Program-made: the position numbers and the translations under genes
Notes under the pieces: generated by a model
Database searches by the model: none
What the model was told of the DNA's origin: nothing
What the model saw: the letters and a program-made list of their open reading frames with translations, nothing else
In this document: positions 1 to 11,456 of the stretch, one piece after another
How the letters are laid out: every line of letters starts with the position of its first letter
Position numbering within the stretch: position 1 is the first letter of the stretch
DNA from: Betaproteobacteria bacterium Ga0077527
GTDB taxonomy: Bacteria; Pseudomonadota; Gammaproteobacteria; Burkholderiales; SG8-41
Assembly (NCBI GenBank): GCA_001464815.1
Contig: LNDW01000020.1
Coordinates: 186,001-250,000, forward strand
DNA: 64,000 nucleotides
Direction of reading: 5' to 3'

Positions 1-45
1 GACACAAACACGACGGGCTGGCATGTCGCGGTCATCGACATATGC

Positions 46-612
46 TCAGGCTCGCGGACGGGCAAGCGCGAACTGCGCCACGCGCCGGCCGAGGTGCTCC
101 GCGGTCTTCAGGTCGCTTGCAGGAATTGCTTCGGCCCCCTGATCAACATTGGACTGGGTCATCAGGCCGGTGAAGCTGCCCATGCGATTCAGATCCTCGG
201 CGCTGCCCTTGCTCGAATTGTTGCCGGGCATCAGGCCGAGGCCCACCCAGACCATGCTGTGCTGCATCGCCAGAGTGAACATCTGGTTTATGGTGCTGTA
301 CTTGTCGCCGTTGATACTGCCGGAGTGGGTAAAGCCGGCGGCGATCTTGTCTTTCCAGCCCTGGGTGAACCAGACCTTGGAACTGGCATCGGCAAAAACC
401 TTGAAAGGTGCCGAGGCACTGCCCATGTAGGTGGGCGCACCGAAGATGATGGCATCAACAGCGGCAAGATCGTCCCAGTGCTTGTCCGCGTCGGCGACGC
501 TGATTGACTGCACGGTGACACCGGACACTTGAGCCGCACCGCGCGCGACCGCCTTGGCAATTTCCGCGGTGTGACCGTAGCCGCTGTGGTAGACGATGGC
601 AACTTTGCTCAT
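46..612 (-). CDS. flavodoxin family protein / NAD(P)H:quinone oxidoreductase (WrbA-like)
   Basis: ORF with flavodoxin-type N-terminus MSKVAIVYHSGYGHTAEIAKAVARGA and GAPTYMGSASAPFKVFAD. Confidence 0.85.
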   Translation of the reverse strand: MSKVAIVYHSGYGHTAEIAKAVARGAAQVSGVTVQSISVADADKHWDDLAAVDAIIFGAPTYMGSASAPFKVFADASSKVWFTQGWKDKIAAGFTHSGSINGDKYSTINQMFTLAMQHSMVWVGLGLMPGNNSSKGSAEDLNRMGSFTGLMTQSNVDQGAEAIPASDLKTAEHLGRRVAQFALARPRA

Positions 613-666
613 GAAAGTGACTCCTTTGGCTTATGGATTCAGATTGCAGATTGTTGTTGAAAATTC

Positions 667-1362
<696 letters not shown>

Positions 1363-1529
1363 GATGTGTCTCCTTTCGGTGGGGTTGCGTGCTGCTGTGG
1401 AACACATCCTAGGCAGGCTGCAAAACACAAGAAAGCGAAAAGAACTGACTCAGTTGATCAGAAATACTGAATAATATTTATCAATAAAAACAATTGCTTA
1501 TGAATTTATATGGCGACTAGTGCAGAATC

Positions 1530-2453
1530 ATGGCCATGACCATGCGTCTCTCCCTCGACGCCTTGCTGGTGCTGGATGCCATTGACCGCAAGGGCAGCTT
1601 TGCCGCCGCCGCGCACGAGCTGCATCGGGTGCCTTCGGCTGTGACCTATACCGTGCAGAAACTCGAGGAAGATCTCGATGTGCTGCTGTTCGACCGCCGC
1701 GGCCATCGCGCAAAACTCACCACCGCCGGGCGCGAACTGCTCAGCGAAGGCCGCCATCTGCTGCGTGCCGCCGGTGAACTCGAAGCCCGGGTGAAACGGG
1801 TCGCCACCGGCTGGGAGGCCGAGTTGCGCATCGCCTACGATGGCCTGCTGCCCACAACGGCGATGTTGAAGCTGGCGGAAAACTTTTATGCGGCACACGC
1901 CAATACCCGCCTGCGTTTCTCGAATGAAGTGCTCGGCGGCTGCTGGGATGCGCTCGCTTCGGGCCGGGCCGATCTCGCCATCGGCGCTTCCGGTGAAGGC
2001 CCGGCCGGCGGCGGCTACCAGACCCGGCCGCTCGGTGAAATCGACTGGGTATTCGCGGTGGCGCCGGCGCATCCGTTGGCGAAAACACGCGAACCGCTGA
2101 CCCGCGAGGACATCCTCGGACACCGCGCGGTGGTGGTTGCCGACAGTTCGCGCAACCTGCCACCGCGCACCACCGGCCTGCTTTCGGGACAGGACACACT
2201 GACCATCGCCGATGCCGCAGCCAAGCTCCGCGCACAGGTGATGGGGCTTGGTGTGGGCTATCTGCCGCAATGCCTGGCCGAGGCCGCAGTCGCGCGCGGT
2301 GAACTGGTGATCAAGCGCACCGAGGAGGCCAAGGTCAGCCAGATGCTGTATCTGGCCTGGCGCACCGCCTATCGCGGCAGGGCATTAAAATGGTTTGTCG
2401 ATCAGGTGTACCAGCCGGGGTGGCTGGATCGGGCGCTGCAGGCCGGGGATTAA
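1530..2453 (+). CDS. LysR family transcriptional regulator
   Basis: N-terminal HTH LDALLVLDAIDRKGSFAAAAHELHRVPSAVTYTVQKLEEDLDVLLFDR; divergent from pirin gene. Confidence 0.93.
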   Translation: MAMTMRLSLDALLVLDAIDRKGSFAAAAHELHRVPSAVTYTVQKLEEDLDVLLFDRRGHRAKLTTAGRELLSEGRHLLRAAGELEARVKRVATGWEAELRIAYDGLLPTTAMLKLAENFYAAHANTRLRFSNEVLGGCWDALASGRADLAIGASGEGPAGGGYQTRPLGEIDWVFAVAPAHPLAKTREPLTREDILGHRAVVVADSSRNLPPRTTGLLSGQDTLTIADAAAKLRAQVMGLGVGYLPQCLAEAAVARGELVIKRTEEAKVSQMLYLAWRTAYRGRALKWFVDQVYQPGWLDRALQAGD

Positions 2454-5400
2454 ACGACCGCCTTACGCTCACCAACGATGAAGGTGTAAGCCACCGGAAT
2501 CACGAACAGCGTGAACAGTGTGCCCACCGTCATGCCGCCGACCACCACCCAGCCGATGGCCGAGCGCGACTCGGCGCCGGCACCGGTGGCCAGCGCCAGC
2601 GGCAGCGCACCGAGCACCGTCGCCGCGGTGGTCATCAGGATCGGCCGCAGGCGCAGCGAACAGGACTCGACCAGCGCCTCGATCTTCTCGCGGCCCTGGT
2701 CGCGCAACTGGTTGGCGAATTCAACGATCAGGATGCCGTTCTTGGTGATCAGGCCGATCAGCATCACCAGGCCGATCTGGCTGTAGACGTTGAGCGTGCC
2801 GCCGGTCAGCTTCATCGTCAGCAGCGCGCCGGTCACTGCCAGCGGCACCGTGAGCATGATCACCAGCGGCCCGCGGAAACTCTCGAACTGCGCCGCCAGC
2901 ACCAGGTAGATGAAAGCCAGCGCCAGCACAAAAATCAGCCCCAGCTGCTGGCCGGACTCGCGGAATTCGCGAGACTGCCCATCCAGCGCGGTCTGGTATT
3001 CGGGACCGAGCACCTGCGCTGCGGCGGCATCGAGCGCGCTGATCGCCTCGGCCAGCGTGTAGCCGGCGCCGACGTTGCCGGATATGGTTGCCGCGCGCAG
3101 GCGGTTGAAGTGGTTGAGTTCCTTCGGCGCCACAGTCTCGGTCAGGCGCACCAGGTTGGACAGCTGGGTGATGTCGCCGCGTGAACCGCGGATGTAGATC
3201 GACGTCAGGTCGGTCGGCTGGCGGCGGTCCTTGTCCTCGAGCTTGACGATGACGTCGTACTGCTTGCCTTCGCGCTTGAAGCGTGTCACCTGGCGGCCGC
3301 CCAACAGGGTTTCCAGCGTGCGGCCGACGGCATCGATCTGGATGCCCAGCGCCGCCGCCTTCTCGCGGTCGATTTCAATCGACAGTTGCGGCTTGTTGAG
3401 TTTCAGATCGCTGTCGAGATTGGCCAGCGCCGGCGACTTGCGCGCCACGGCGAGCAGCGCGTTGATGCGCTTGTCCAGCTCCTCGTACGAATTGCCCTGC
3501 ACCACGTACTGCACCGGCGGATTGCGGAAGTTCTGCCCCAGCGACGGGGGATTGATCGGGAAGGCCAGCACGCCGGGCATCTGGCCGAACATCTTCGGCG
3601 CGATCGAGGCGGTAACTTCCTGGGTCTTGCGCGCGCGCTCGTCCCAGTCCTGCAGGCGCACGAAGGACAGCGCAAAATTCACCGGATTTGGCCGGTCCAG
3701 GCCTGGTGCGACGACCACAAAATACGAAGTGATTTCCGGCACTTCGGCATAAATCTTTTCCCAAGTCTTCGCGTAATCGTCGGTGTATTCCTTGGTCGCC
3801 CCCTCCGGCGCAACCATGATGCCGAGGAAAAAGCCGCGGTCCTCCAGCGGTGACAGCTCGGACTTGGTGCTCAGGAACAGCGCCGCACCCCCTGCAGCCA
3901 TCACCAGGAACAACACGACAATCACACCGCGATGCCTGAGACTCGCGCGCAGCCCGCGCTCATAGGCCGCGGACATCGCGACAAAAAACTTCTCCAGCAT
4001 GTTGTAGAGTTTGCCGTGGCCGGTTTCCTGGCGCAGCAACTTGGAACACATCATCGGCGTCAGTGTCAGCGCGACAAAACCGGACACCACCACCGCCGCG
4101 GCCACGGTCAGCGCAAATTCGAGGAACAGCCGTCCGGTATTGCCGGTGGCGAAAGCCAGCGGCGCGAACACCGCGGCCAGCGTGATGGTCATCGCGATCA
4201 CCGCGAAGGCAATCTCGCGCCCTCCCTTCAATGAAGCCTCGACCGGCGACATCCCCTCCTCGACATGACGGTGGATGTTCTCGAGCACGACGATGGCATC
4301 GTCCACCACCAGGCCCACCGCGAGCACGATGCCGAGCAGTGTCAGCACATTGATCGAAAAGCCCATCATCCAGATCAGGAAAAAGGCGCCGATCAGCGAT
4401 ACCGGGATGGTGGCGAAGGGAATCAGCGTCGCACGCAGAGAGCGCAGGAACAGGAAAATCACCAGCACCACCAGCAACAGCGCCTCGCCGAGCACGTGAT
4501 AGACCGAATTGATCGACTCCTCGATGAAAATCGAGGTATCGAAGGCAATCGCCAGCTGCATGCCCTCGGGCAGGCCGGCGGTGAGTCTCGGCAGCTCGGC
4601 CTTCACCGCCTGCGCAACGCCCAGGGTGTTGGCGGTGGACTGCTTGACGATCCCCATGCCGATGGCCGGGTTGCCGTTGACACGCAGAATGTTGCGCTCG
4701 TCGGCGGCACCCAGTTCGGCACGGCCGACATCACCCAGCCGCACCGGATAACCCTTGACCTCGCGGATGATCAGCTGGTTGAACTGTGCTGGCGTGCGCA
4801 GATCGGATTCCGAGAGCACGTTGAATTCGCGCTGGCTGCTCTCGATGCGGCCGGCGGGCACCTCGATGTTCTGCTTGCGCAGCGCGTCCTCGACATCCTG
4901 CGGCGTCAGCGCATAGGCGGCGAGCCGCTCGCGGTCGAGCCAGATGCGCATCGCGTAACGGCGCTCGCCGCCAATCACCACCGAGGCCACGCCGGGCAGG
5001 GTCTTCAGCCGGTCGACCACGTAGCGGTCGGCGTAATCCGAAATTTCGAGCGGCGCGTGGCGGTCGGAAATCAGCCGCAGCCAGAGGATGGCCTGGGCAT
5101 CAGCCTCGACCTTGGAAATGATCGGGTCATCCACCTCGTCGGGCAGCCGGCCTCGCGCGCGCGCCACACGGTCACGCACATCGTTGGCGGCAAGGTCGGG
5201 GTCGCGGTCGTTGGTGAACTCGACCGTGATCTGGCTGACCTCCTCGCGGCTGATCGACTTCAGCGTCTTCACGCCCTCGATGCCGGAGATGCTGTCTTCC
5301 AGCGGCTGGGTGACCTGGGTCTCGATCACCTGCGCGCTGGCACCGGTGTAGACCGTACGCACCGATACCACCGGCGAGTCGATCTTCGGGTACTCGCGCA

Positions 5401-5500
5401 CGGTCAGGCGCTGGAAGGAGATGATGCCGATCAGCACGATCAGCAGGCTCATCACCGTCGCCAGTACCGGACGCCTGACGGAAAGTTCAGGAAGTTGCAT
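2450..5500 (-). CDS. efflux RND transporter permease subunit (AcrB/MexF-like)
   Basis: 1016-aa RND protein, MQLPELSVRRPVLATVMSLLIVLIG..., GLVVDDAIVVLENIHRH motif. Confidence 0.95.
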   Translation of the reverse strand: MQLPELSVRRPVLATVMSLLIVLIGIISFQRLTVREYPKIDSPVVSVRTVYTGASAQVIETQVTQPLEDSISGIEGVKTLKSISREEVSQITVEFTNDRDPDLAANDVRDRVARARGRLPDEVDDPIISKVEADAQAILWLRLISDRHAPLEISDYADRYVVDRLKTLPGVASVVIGGERRYAMRIWLDRERLAAYALTPQDVEDALRKQNIEVPAGRIESSQREFNVLSESDLRTPAQFNQLIIREVKGYPVRLGDVGRAELGAADERNILRVNGNPAIGMGIVKQSTANTLGVAQAVKAELPRLTAGLPEGMQLAIAFDTSIFIEESINSVYHVLGEALLLVVLVIFLFLRSLRATLIPFATIPVSLIGAFFLIWMMGFSINVLTLLGIVLAVGLVVDDAIVVLENIHRHVEEGMSPVEASLKGGREIAFAVIAMTITLAAVFAPLAFATGNTGRLFLEFALTVAAAVVVSGFVALTLTPMMCSKLLRQETGHGKLYNMLEKFFVAMSAAYERGLRASLRHRGVIVVLFLVMAAGGAALFLSTKSELSPLEDRGFFLGIMVAPEGATKEYTDDYAKTWEKIYAEVPEITSYFVVVAPGLDRPNPVNFALSFVRLQDWDERARKTQEVTASIAPKMFGQMPGVLAFPINPPSLGQNFRNPPVQYVVQGNSYEELDKRINALLAVARKSPALANLDSDLKLNKPQLSIEIDREKAAALGIQIDAVGRTLETLLGGRQVTRFKREGKQYDVIVKLEDKDRRQPTDLTSIYIRGSRGDITQLSNLVRLTETVAPKELNHFNRLRAATISGNVGAGYTLAEAISALDAAAAQVLGPEYQTALDGQSREFRESGQQLGLIFVLALAFIYLVLAAQFESFRGPLVIMLTVPLAVTGALLTMKLTGGTLNVYSQIGLVMLIGLITKNGILIVEFANQLRDQGREKIEALVESCSLRLRPILMTTAATVLGALPLALATGAGAESRSAIGWVVVGGMTVGTLFTLFVIPVAYTFIVGERKAVV

Positions 5501-5524
5501 CGCGGACTTATTTACTGTTGCGGT

Positions 5525-6631
5525 TTACTTGCCGGGTGCAGGAGCTGCTGCGGGCGCGGGTTTCGGCGCCGCCACAGTCACCGCCGCGCCATCCTGCAGC
5601 TTCAACTGGCCGTCGGCGACAACGGTTTCGCCGGCCTGAAGCCCCTTCAGCACTTCGACTTCGCCGGGCCGGCGCACGCCGGTCTCGACCCTGGTCAGCA
5701 CCGCCTTGCCATCGACGATGCGGAATACAAACGTACCGTCGCCGCGCGGCACGATGGCCTGCTCCGGCACCAGCAGCGCGTTGCCGCGCTTGGCCAGCTC
5801 GAGGCTGACCCGCGCGAACATGCCGGGCTTCAGCCGCACACCGGGATTGGGCAGGCGCGCGCGCAGCAGCACGGTGCGCGTCGATTCATCAACCGCGGGT
5901 TCGATGGCATAGATGGTGCCGCTGAACGGCTCGCCGGGCCAGGCATCGACGCTGATCGCCAGCGTCTGGCCGACACGGATACGTTTCAGGTACAGCTCGG
6001 GCACCCGGAAATCGAGCTTGAGTACGCCGATGCCTTCAAGCCGCGCCACATCCTGGCCGGCCTTGACGTAGGCGCCGGGGCTGACCTGGCGCAGGCCGGT
6101 GACCCCCTCGAAAGGTGCGCGCACCACGGTCTTGGCGAGCTTGGCGCGCATTTCGGCTTCGCGCGCATTCGACTGGTTGACGTTTTCGCGGGCCTCGTCC
6201 AGCGCCTGCACGCTGATGAAGTTTTTCGCCTGCAGGTCTTCCGAGCGTTTCAGCCGGCTGCGGTTGAGGTTGGCGGCGGCGATGGCCGAGGTGAGCTGGG
6301 CCTCGACTTCACCGGCATCCAGCGACAGCAGCTTGTCACCCTTGCGCACCAACTGGCCTTCCTGGAAATGGATGGCCTCGATGCGGCCATCGACTTCGGG
6401 GCGGATCATCACCGACTCGTTGGCGAGCAGCGTGCCCACCGCCGATACGCCGTCGACGACTTCGCCGCTGCGCACCTCGGCCGCCTTCACCGGCAGGGCG
6501 CGGGCAGGACCACCCTTGCCGCCCTTGGCCGCGGGCGCGGCGGACTGTTGTGGCTGGGAATAATGGCGCCAGGCCATGCCGGCGCCGAGCAGCAGCAATA
6601 CTGACAGTGCGAGATAGATCAGACGTTTCAC
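5525..6631 (-). CDS. efflux RND transporter periplasmic adaptor subunit
   Basis: Membrane fusion protein features (GTLLANESVMIRPEVDGRIEAIHFQEGQLVRKGDKLLSLD), adjacent to RND permease. Confidence 0.93.
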   Translation of the reverse strand: MKRLIYLALSVLLLLGAGMAWRHYSQPQQSAAPAAKGGKGGPARALPVKAAEVRSGEVVDGVSAVGTLLANESVMIRPEVDGRIEAIHFQEGQLVRKGDKLLSLDAGEVEAQLTSAIAAANLNRSRLKRSEDLQAKNFISVQALDEARENVNQSNAREAEMRAKLAKTVVRAPFEGVTGLRQVSPGAYVKAGQDVARLEGIGVLKLDFRVPELYLKRIRVGQTLAISVDAWPGEPFSGTIYAIEPAVDESTRTVLLRARLPNPGVRLKPGMFARVSLELAKRGNALLVPEQAIVPRGDGTFVFRIVDGKAVLTRVETGVRRPGEVEVLKGLQAGETVVADGQLKLQDGAAVTVAAPKPAPAAAPAPGK

Positions 6632-6748
6632 TGGAGATCAGACAACCACTCGGAGGAAGAGTGGCCGAGTTTACCGCGCCGTTGTTGCAATGTCCGGGCT
6701 TTGAGACCCGGCCTTCCGCGATGCTGACAACCGCACCATCGCGGTGCT

Positions 6749-7912
6749 TCAGCCCGGCAGGTTCGCCGCGATCCAGTCGGCGACAAAATCCACACCGACC
6801 TGGCGGTTATCAACGTGCGCATGTTCGGCACCGCCGTCATCGGCGGTGAACACACGCAGCGTCTTGCGTGTCGAGCCGATGGCGTCATACAACTTCTGCG
6901 CGTTTTCAGCCGGCACCACACGGTCATTGGCGCCGTGTGTCACCAGGAAAGGCATGGTGATTTGATGGGCAACATCCTTCAGCGTGAAGCCCCTGGCGAT
7001 TTCGATGCTTGAATCGGTATCCGCCGCACCGACCACCCACTGAAACTGGAAATTCGACTGCGCAATCTTGCTGCCTTCGGCCTGCGCCTTTTCCTTGATC
7101 TTCTGCTGCCAGCCGGCCAGGTCCCAGTGCAGGGCGGTCATCGCCACACCCGCGGCATAACGCTGCTCAAAGGCGGCGATACGCGCCGAGTAATAACCGC
7201 CAAAACTGTAGCCCATGATCACCACCCGCGCCGGATCGACATCGGCGCGCTGCGCGACATAGTCATAGGCCGCCTTGCCCGGCACCTCGTAATCAAAACG
7301 GCTGTGGATGCCGCGGAAACGCAGCGTCTCGCCCTGCCCCGGCCCGTCGATCGCCAGCGTGTGCATGCCGCGCCTCGCGAATTCCAGCCCGGCGAAGATC
7401 ACGCTCATTTCCTTGCAGTTGTCCATGCCGTTGAAAATCACCACGGTCGGCGCGCGCAGGCTCACACCCGGCGCTTTCATGAACAGCGCAGGCAGGGTGG
7501 ACTGCAAATAGGGCACTTCGACGAACTCGATTTCGGGATGACGTCGCGTCAGCCCTTCGCGGAAACAACGGTAGGCCTTGCGCCCCACCGCGACCTTGGC
7601 ATCGCCCGGCGGGATAAAGCGCTCGCCGGTGTAGTAATAGTTGCCGGCGCGCAGGTAATAATTCCCGGCGCTGCGCTCCTGTCCCTTAGCCGCCGCAGCA
7701 TCGGCGATTTTTTCAACCTGTGCCGCCATCGCGCACCACTCCTGCTGCCAGGCGTCGGCGTCTTTCCAGCGATCATTGAGGCGCAGCGCGATACGATCGA
7801 TCTCGTCCATCGCCACCACGCCGTACGGCGCCATGCCCTTGCAGGCGAGCGCGGCGTTGGACCACAGAAAATTGCCGGGGAAATGATCAATCCAGAAACC
7901 GCGCGTGCTCAT
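6749..7912 (-). CDS. alpha/beta hydrolase
   Basis: GYSFGGYYSAR nucleophile elbow, DGPGQGETLRFRG, HGANDRVVP. Confidence 0.85.
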   Translation of the reverse strand: MSTRGFWIDHFPGNFLWSNAALACKGMAPYGVVAMDEIDRIALRLNDRWKDADAWQQEWCAMAAQVEKIADAAAAKGQERSAGNYYLRAGNYYYTGERFIPPGDAKVAVGRKAYRCFREGLTRRHPEIEFVEVPYLQSTLPALFMKAPGVSLRAPTVVIFNGMDNCKEMSVIFAGLEFARRGMHTLAIDGPGQGETLRFRGIHSRFDYEVPGKAAYDYVAQRADVDPARVVIMGYSFGGYYSARIAAFEQRYAAGVAMTALHWDLAGWQQKIKEKAQAEGSKIAQSNFQFQWVVGAADTDSSIEIARGFTLKDVAHQITMPFLVTHGANDRVVPAENAQKLYDAIGSTRKTLRVFTADDGGAEHAHVDNRQVGVDFVADWIAANLPG

Positions 7913-8001
7913 GCCTGCTCCTCACTGAATGGCTGCATGTCTATGAATCACACTGCAATGCAGGCGATGTTATAAGCACAAGTCATTGTTATTAAAATAT
8001 T

Positions 8002-8382
8002 CTACTGTTGCTGCTGGGCCTGCTGATCGCGCTCGGCGATGTCCCTGCGCACCTGCTCCATGTCCAGCGCCTTGGCCTGCTCGAGCACACTCTCCAGACC
8101 CGAGGCCGGCAGTGCGCCGGCCTGCATGAACACAATGATCTGCTCACGGAACACCAGCAGCGTCGGGATCGAGCGGATGCCGAAGTGCCCGGCAATCGCC
8201 TGCTCGTCATCCGAATTGATCTTGCCGAATACCACGTCCGGATGTTTTTCGGCTGCAGCCTCGAACACCGGCGCAAAAGAGCGGCAGGGCCCGCACCACG
8301 GCGCCCAGAAGTCGATGATCACCATCTTGTTGCCAACCACGGTGGATTCGAAGTTTTGCTGGTTAAGTTCGAGAACGGGCAT
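8002..8382 (-). CDS. thioredoxin family protein
   Basis: VIIDFWAPWCGPCRSFAPVFEAAAEKHPDVVFGKINSDD. Confidence 0.92.
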   Translation of the reverse strand: MPVLELNQQNFESTVVGNKMVIIDFWAPWCGPCRSFAPVFEAAAEKHPDVVFGKINSDDEQAIAGHFGIRSIPTLLVFREQIIVFMQAGALPASGLESVLEQAKALDMEQVRRDIAERDQQAQQQQ

Positions 8383-8418
8383 GGGTCTTTTTCCTGTTTT
8401 GGTGTTTTGATCAACTCA

Positions 8419-9807
8419 TCAGGCGCCGGTCGCGCTCTCCGCGCTCTGCTGCAGCAGGTTGAGCAGGGCCGCGGCCTTGTCGAAGGTTTCCTGATACTCG
8501 GCCTCGCGCTGCGAGTCGGCAACGATGCCGCCCCCCGCCCAGAAACGCACCACGCCGCGCGAGTGCACCAGGGTGCGGATGGCGATGTTGCTGTCCATGT
8601 CGCCGTCGTAGCCGATATAGCCGATGGCGCCGCAATAGACACCGCGGCGGTGCGGCTCGAGTTCCTCGATGATCTGCATCGCCCGCGTTTTCGGCGCACC
8701 GGTGATCGAGCCGCCGGGGAAGGCGCCGTGCAACAGGTCGATGGCATCACGCCCGGCCTTGAGTCTGCCGGTGACGGTACTGACCAGATGATGCACCGTG
8801 GCAAAGCTCTCGACTTCAAACAGCCGCGGCACTTTCACCGAACCGATGGCACAGTTTTTCGACAGGTCGTTGCGCAGCAGGTCGACGATCATCAGGTTTT
8901 CGGCGCGGTCCTTTTCGCTCGCAACCAGTTCGGCGATGCGTTCAGCGTCGAGCTTGTCGTGGCCGGCACGCGGGCGGGTGCCCTTGATCGGCTTGGTTTC
9001 GACCGCGCCGTCGCGCACACATAAAAAACGCTCGGGCGAGGCCGAGAGAATTTGCGCATAGGGCGTGCTGAGGTACGCCGAATACGGCGCGGGGTTGATC
9101 AGCCGCAGCCGCTGGTAGGCCAGCCAGGGATCACCCTGCGCCTGCGCGGTGAAGCGCTGCGCGAGATTGACCTGGTAACAGTCGCCGGCACGGATGTAAT
9201 TGAGCACACGGTCGAAGGCGTGGCCATATCCCCTGGGTGTGAAATTCGAAGTCACCGGCGAGGTCACGCGGAAGGCCGCGCGGCGGCGTTCGAAAGGTTC
9301 GGCGCTGAACAGCCGCACCAGCGCATCCCATTTGCGGTCGGTGTCGGGGTCGCGTCCCTGCCCGGCCAGCCAGGTGCGCTGTTCGGAGTGGTCCACCACC
9401 ACCGCCCAGTCGTAGATGCCCACGGCCATGTCCGGGATGCGCTCGATGTCGCGCGCACGCACCGGCAGTTTTTCGTAACGCCGCGCGAGGTCGTAACCGA
9501 AGTAGCCGATGGCGCCGCCGGTGAAGGGCAATTCACCGCGGCAGGCCGGATCAATCGCCAGTTGTTCGCGCAGCAACTCAAAAGGATCGGCGCGCGACAG
9601 TTCACTCGTTTCGCCATGCACTTCGGTCAGCGCGCCGCGGGTGATCAGGCGCACATGCGGTTCGGCAGTGATGATGTCGTAACGTGCCTGGCCGGGATGA
9701 TGCAGGCCGCTGTCGAGGAACACCGCCCAAGGCCGGTCCGCCACCGCCTCGAACAGCGCGGCGCTGTCGTTGCGATAGGGCAGTTCGGTCAGCAGCGGAG
9801 CATGCAT
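8419..9807 (-). CDS. pabB: aminodeoxychorismate synthase component I
   Basis: Chorismate-binding family motifs: NLMIVDLLRNDLSK, HHLVSTVTGRLK, FPGGSITGAPKTRAMQIIEELEPHRRGVYCGAIGYI. Confidence 0.92.
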   Translation of the reverse strand: MHAPLLTELPYRNDSAALFEAVADRPWAVFLDSGLHHPGQARYDIITAEPHVRLITRGALTEVHGETSELSRADPFELLREQLAIDPACRGELPFTGGAIGYFGYDLARRYEKLPVRARDIERIPDMAVGIYDWAVVVDHSEQRTWLAGQGRDPDTDRKWDALVRLFSAEPFERRRAAFRVTSPVTSNFTPRGYGHAFDRVLNYIRAGDCYQVNLAQRFTAQAQGDPWLAYQRLRLINPAPYSAYLSTPYAQILSASPERFLCVRDGAVETKPIKGTRPRAGHDKLDAERIAELVASEKDRAENLMIVDLLRNDLSKNCAIGSVKVPRLFEVESFATVHHLVSTVTGRLKAGRDAIDLLHGAFPGGSITGAPKTRAMQIIEELEPHRRGVYCGAIGYIGYDGDMDSNIAIRTLVHSRGVVRFWAGGGIVADSQREAEYQETFDKAAALLNLLQQSAESATGA

Positions 9808-9923
9808 AAATTATTCAATATAAACAATAGCTTATAAGATATCGCCGAGGCGAGTACGGGATTGTCGCAGATTCCGGCCATGCTCTTCATTGCGCCAACC
9901 GGTGCTGACCCGCATCAGGACAT

Positions 9924-11429
9924 TCAGGTTCCGCAGAAAGTCTGGTAGCCGCGCGATTCTTCCATTGTGGCCGGCGTGGCATACGCCGCAAATTCGATGC
10001 GCTCGTCAAACGGCTGCTGCAACACCGAGAGCAAGCGCTCGAAGGGCGCGTAATCGCCGAGGTCAGTCGCCGCGGCCAGCGCCTCCTCGACGCGATGGTT
10101 GCGCGGGATGTAAACCGGATTCACCGCGCGCATCGCGGCGGCCTGTTTTTCCGGCGCGAGACCTTCTGACTGCAAGCGCGCCTGCCAGCGCGGCAACCAG
10201 GCATCAAGCGCGGCGGCATTGCCGTAGAGCTTGCGCAGGCCGAAAGGGCTGAGCTCGCCCCTGCCTTCCGCGACATCCGCCAGACGGCGGAAGGCCAGCG
10301 TGAAATCCGCACCTGCTCCTCCATCCTGTCCCTCCATGCCCGCCAGAAAATCCGTCGCCAGCGCGAAGTCGGCCTCATCCTCGCGCGTCAGCCCCAGCTT
10401 GCGCCGCATGCCGGCAAGCCAGTGGCGCTCGTAGTGCTGCTGGAAATCCGCAAGGATTTCCATCGCCCGCTCCACCGCCTTGTCCTGTTCACCACCGGAT
10501 TCAACCGTGAGCAAGGGCAGCAGCGCCTCGGCAAAACGCGCAAGATTCCAGTTCGCAATCGGCGGCTGGTTGACATAGGCATAACGGCCTTGCTCGTCGA
10601 TGGAACTGAACACCGTCGCCGGGTTGTAGTGATCCATGAACGCGCAGGGACCGTAGTCGATGGTTTCACCGGACAGCGTCATGTTGTCGGTATTCATCAC
10701 GCCGTGGATGAAGCCGACGTTGATCCAGTTGGCGATAAGTTTCGCCTGCCGGTCACACAGCGCGCGCAGCAGTTCGAAGTACGGTTGCTGCGCGCCCTTG
10801 ACCTCCGGGTAATGACGGTCGATCACGTAATCGGCGAGTTTTTTCAGCCTTGCTTCATCACCCCGCGCCGCCAGAAACTGGAAGCTGCCGACACGGATAT
10901 GGCTCGCCGCCACCCGCGTCAGCACCGCACCCGGCAGGTTGCGCTCGCGGCGCACGATTTCACCGGTGGTCACCGCCGCCAGCGCGCGCGTGGTCGGAAT
11001 GCCCAGCGCATGCATGGCTTCGCCGATCAGGTACTCACGCAGCACCGGACCCAGCGCCGCCTTGCCGTCACCGCCGCGCGAAAACGGCGTGCGGCCGGAA
11101 CCCTTGAATGCGATATCGCGGCGTTTGCCCTTGTTGTCGATCACCTCGCCCAGCAGCAGCGCGCGGCCATCACCGAGCTGTGGCGAAAAACCGCCGAACT
11201 GGTGGCCGGCATAGGCCAGCGCGATGGTGGCCGTGCCCCCGGGCAGTTTGTTGCCGGCGAAGATCTGCGCGCCTGCTGCGGAATCCAGCGCCTTGGCATC
11301 AAGGCCAAGTTCTTCAGCCAGTCCGTGGTTGAGCCTGACCAGCTTCGGCTCGGGGACCTCGGCAGCCTTCCACGGCACGTAGAGGCCTTCGAGGTCGCGG
11401 GCGTAGCTGTTGTCGAATTGCAAATTCAT
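9924..11429 (-). CDS. selO: protein adenylyltransferase SelO (YdiU/UPF0061 family)
   Basis: AYAGHQFGGFSPQLGDGRALLLGEV, FKGSGRTPFSRGGDGKAALGPVLREYLIGEAMHALGIPTTRALA; ends ...GYQTFCGT (no Sec codon). Confidence 0.93.
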   Translation of the reverse strand: MNLQFDNSYARDLEGLYVPWKAAEVPEPKLVRLNHGLAEELGLDAKALDSAAGAQIFAGNKLPGGTATIALAYAGHQFGGFSPQLGDGRALLLGEVIDNKGKRRDIAFKGSGRTPFSRGGDGKAALGPVLREYLIGEAMHALGIPTTRALAAVTTGEIVRRERNLPGAVLTRVAASHIRVGSFQFLAARGDEARLKKLADYVIDRHYPEVKGAQQPYFELLRALCDRQAKLIANWINVGFIHGVMNTDNMTLSGETIDYGPCAFMDHYNPATVFSSIDEQGRYAYVNQPPIANWNLARFAEALLPLLTVESGGEQDKAVERAMEILADFQQHYERHWLAGMRRKLGLTREDEADFALATDFLAGMEGQDGGAGADFTLAFRRLADVAEGRGELSPFGLRKLYGNAAALDAWLPRWQARLQSEGLAPEKQAAAMRAVNPVYIPRNHRVEEALAAATDLGDYAPFERLLSVLQQPFDERIEFAAYATPATMEESRGYQTFCGT

Positions 11430-11456
11430 TGAAAGGTATGAGCCATTCAAATCGCA

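Noticed and set aside
4265-6604. 779-aa plus-strand ORF opposite the RND operon
   Set aside because: Antisense of clear RND permease/adaptor genes; His/Arg/Gln-rich composition typical of shadow ORFs in high-GC DNA.
9924-11429. SelO as a second selenoprotein
   Set aside because: C-terminus ends ...YQTFCGT with an ordinary Cys and no in-frame TGA in the ORF; bacterial SelO is usually not Sec-containing.
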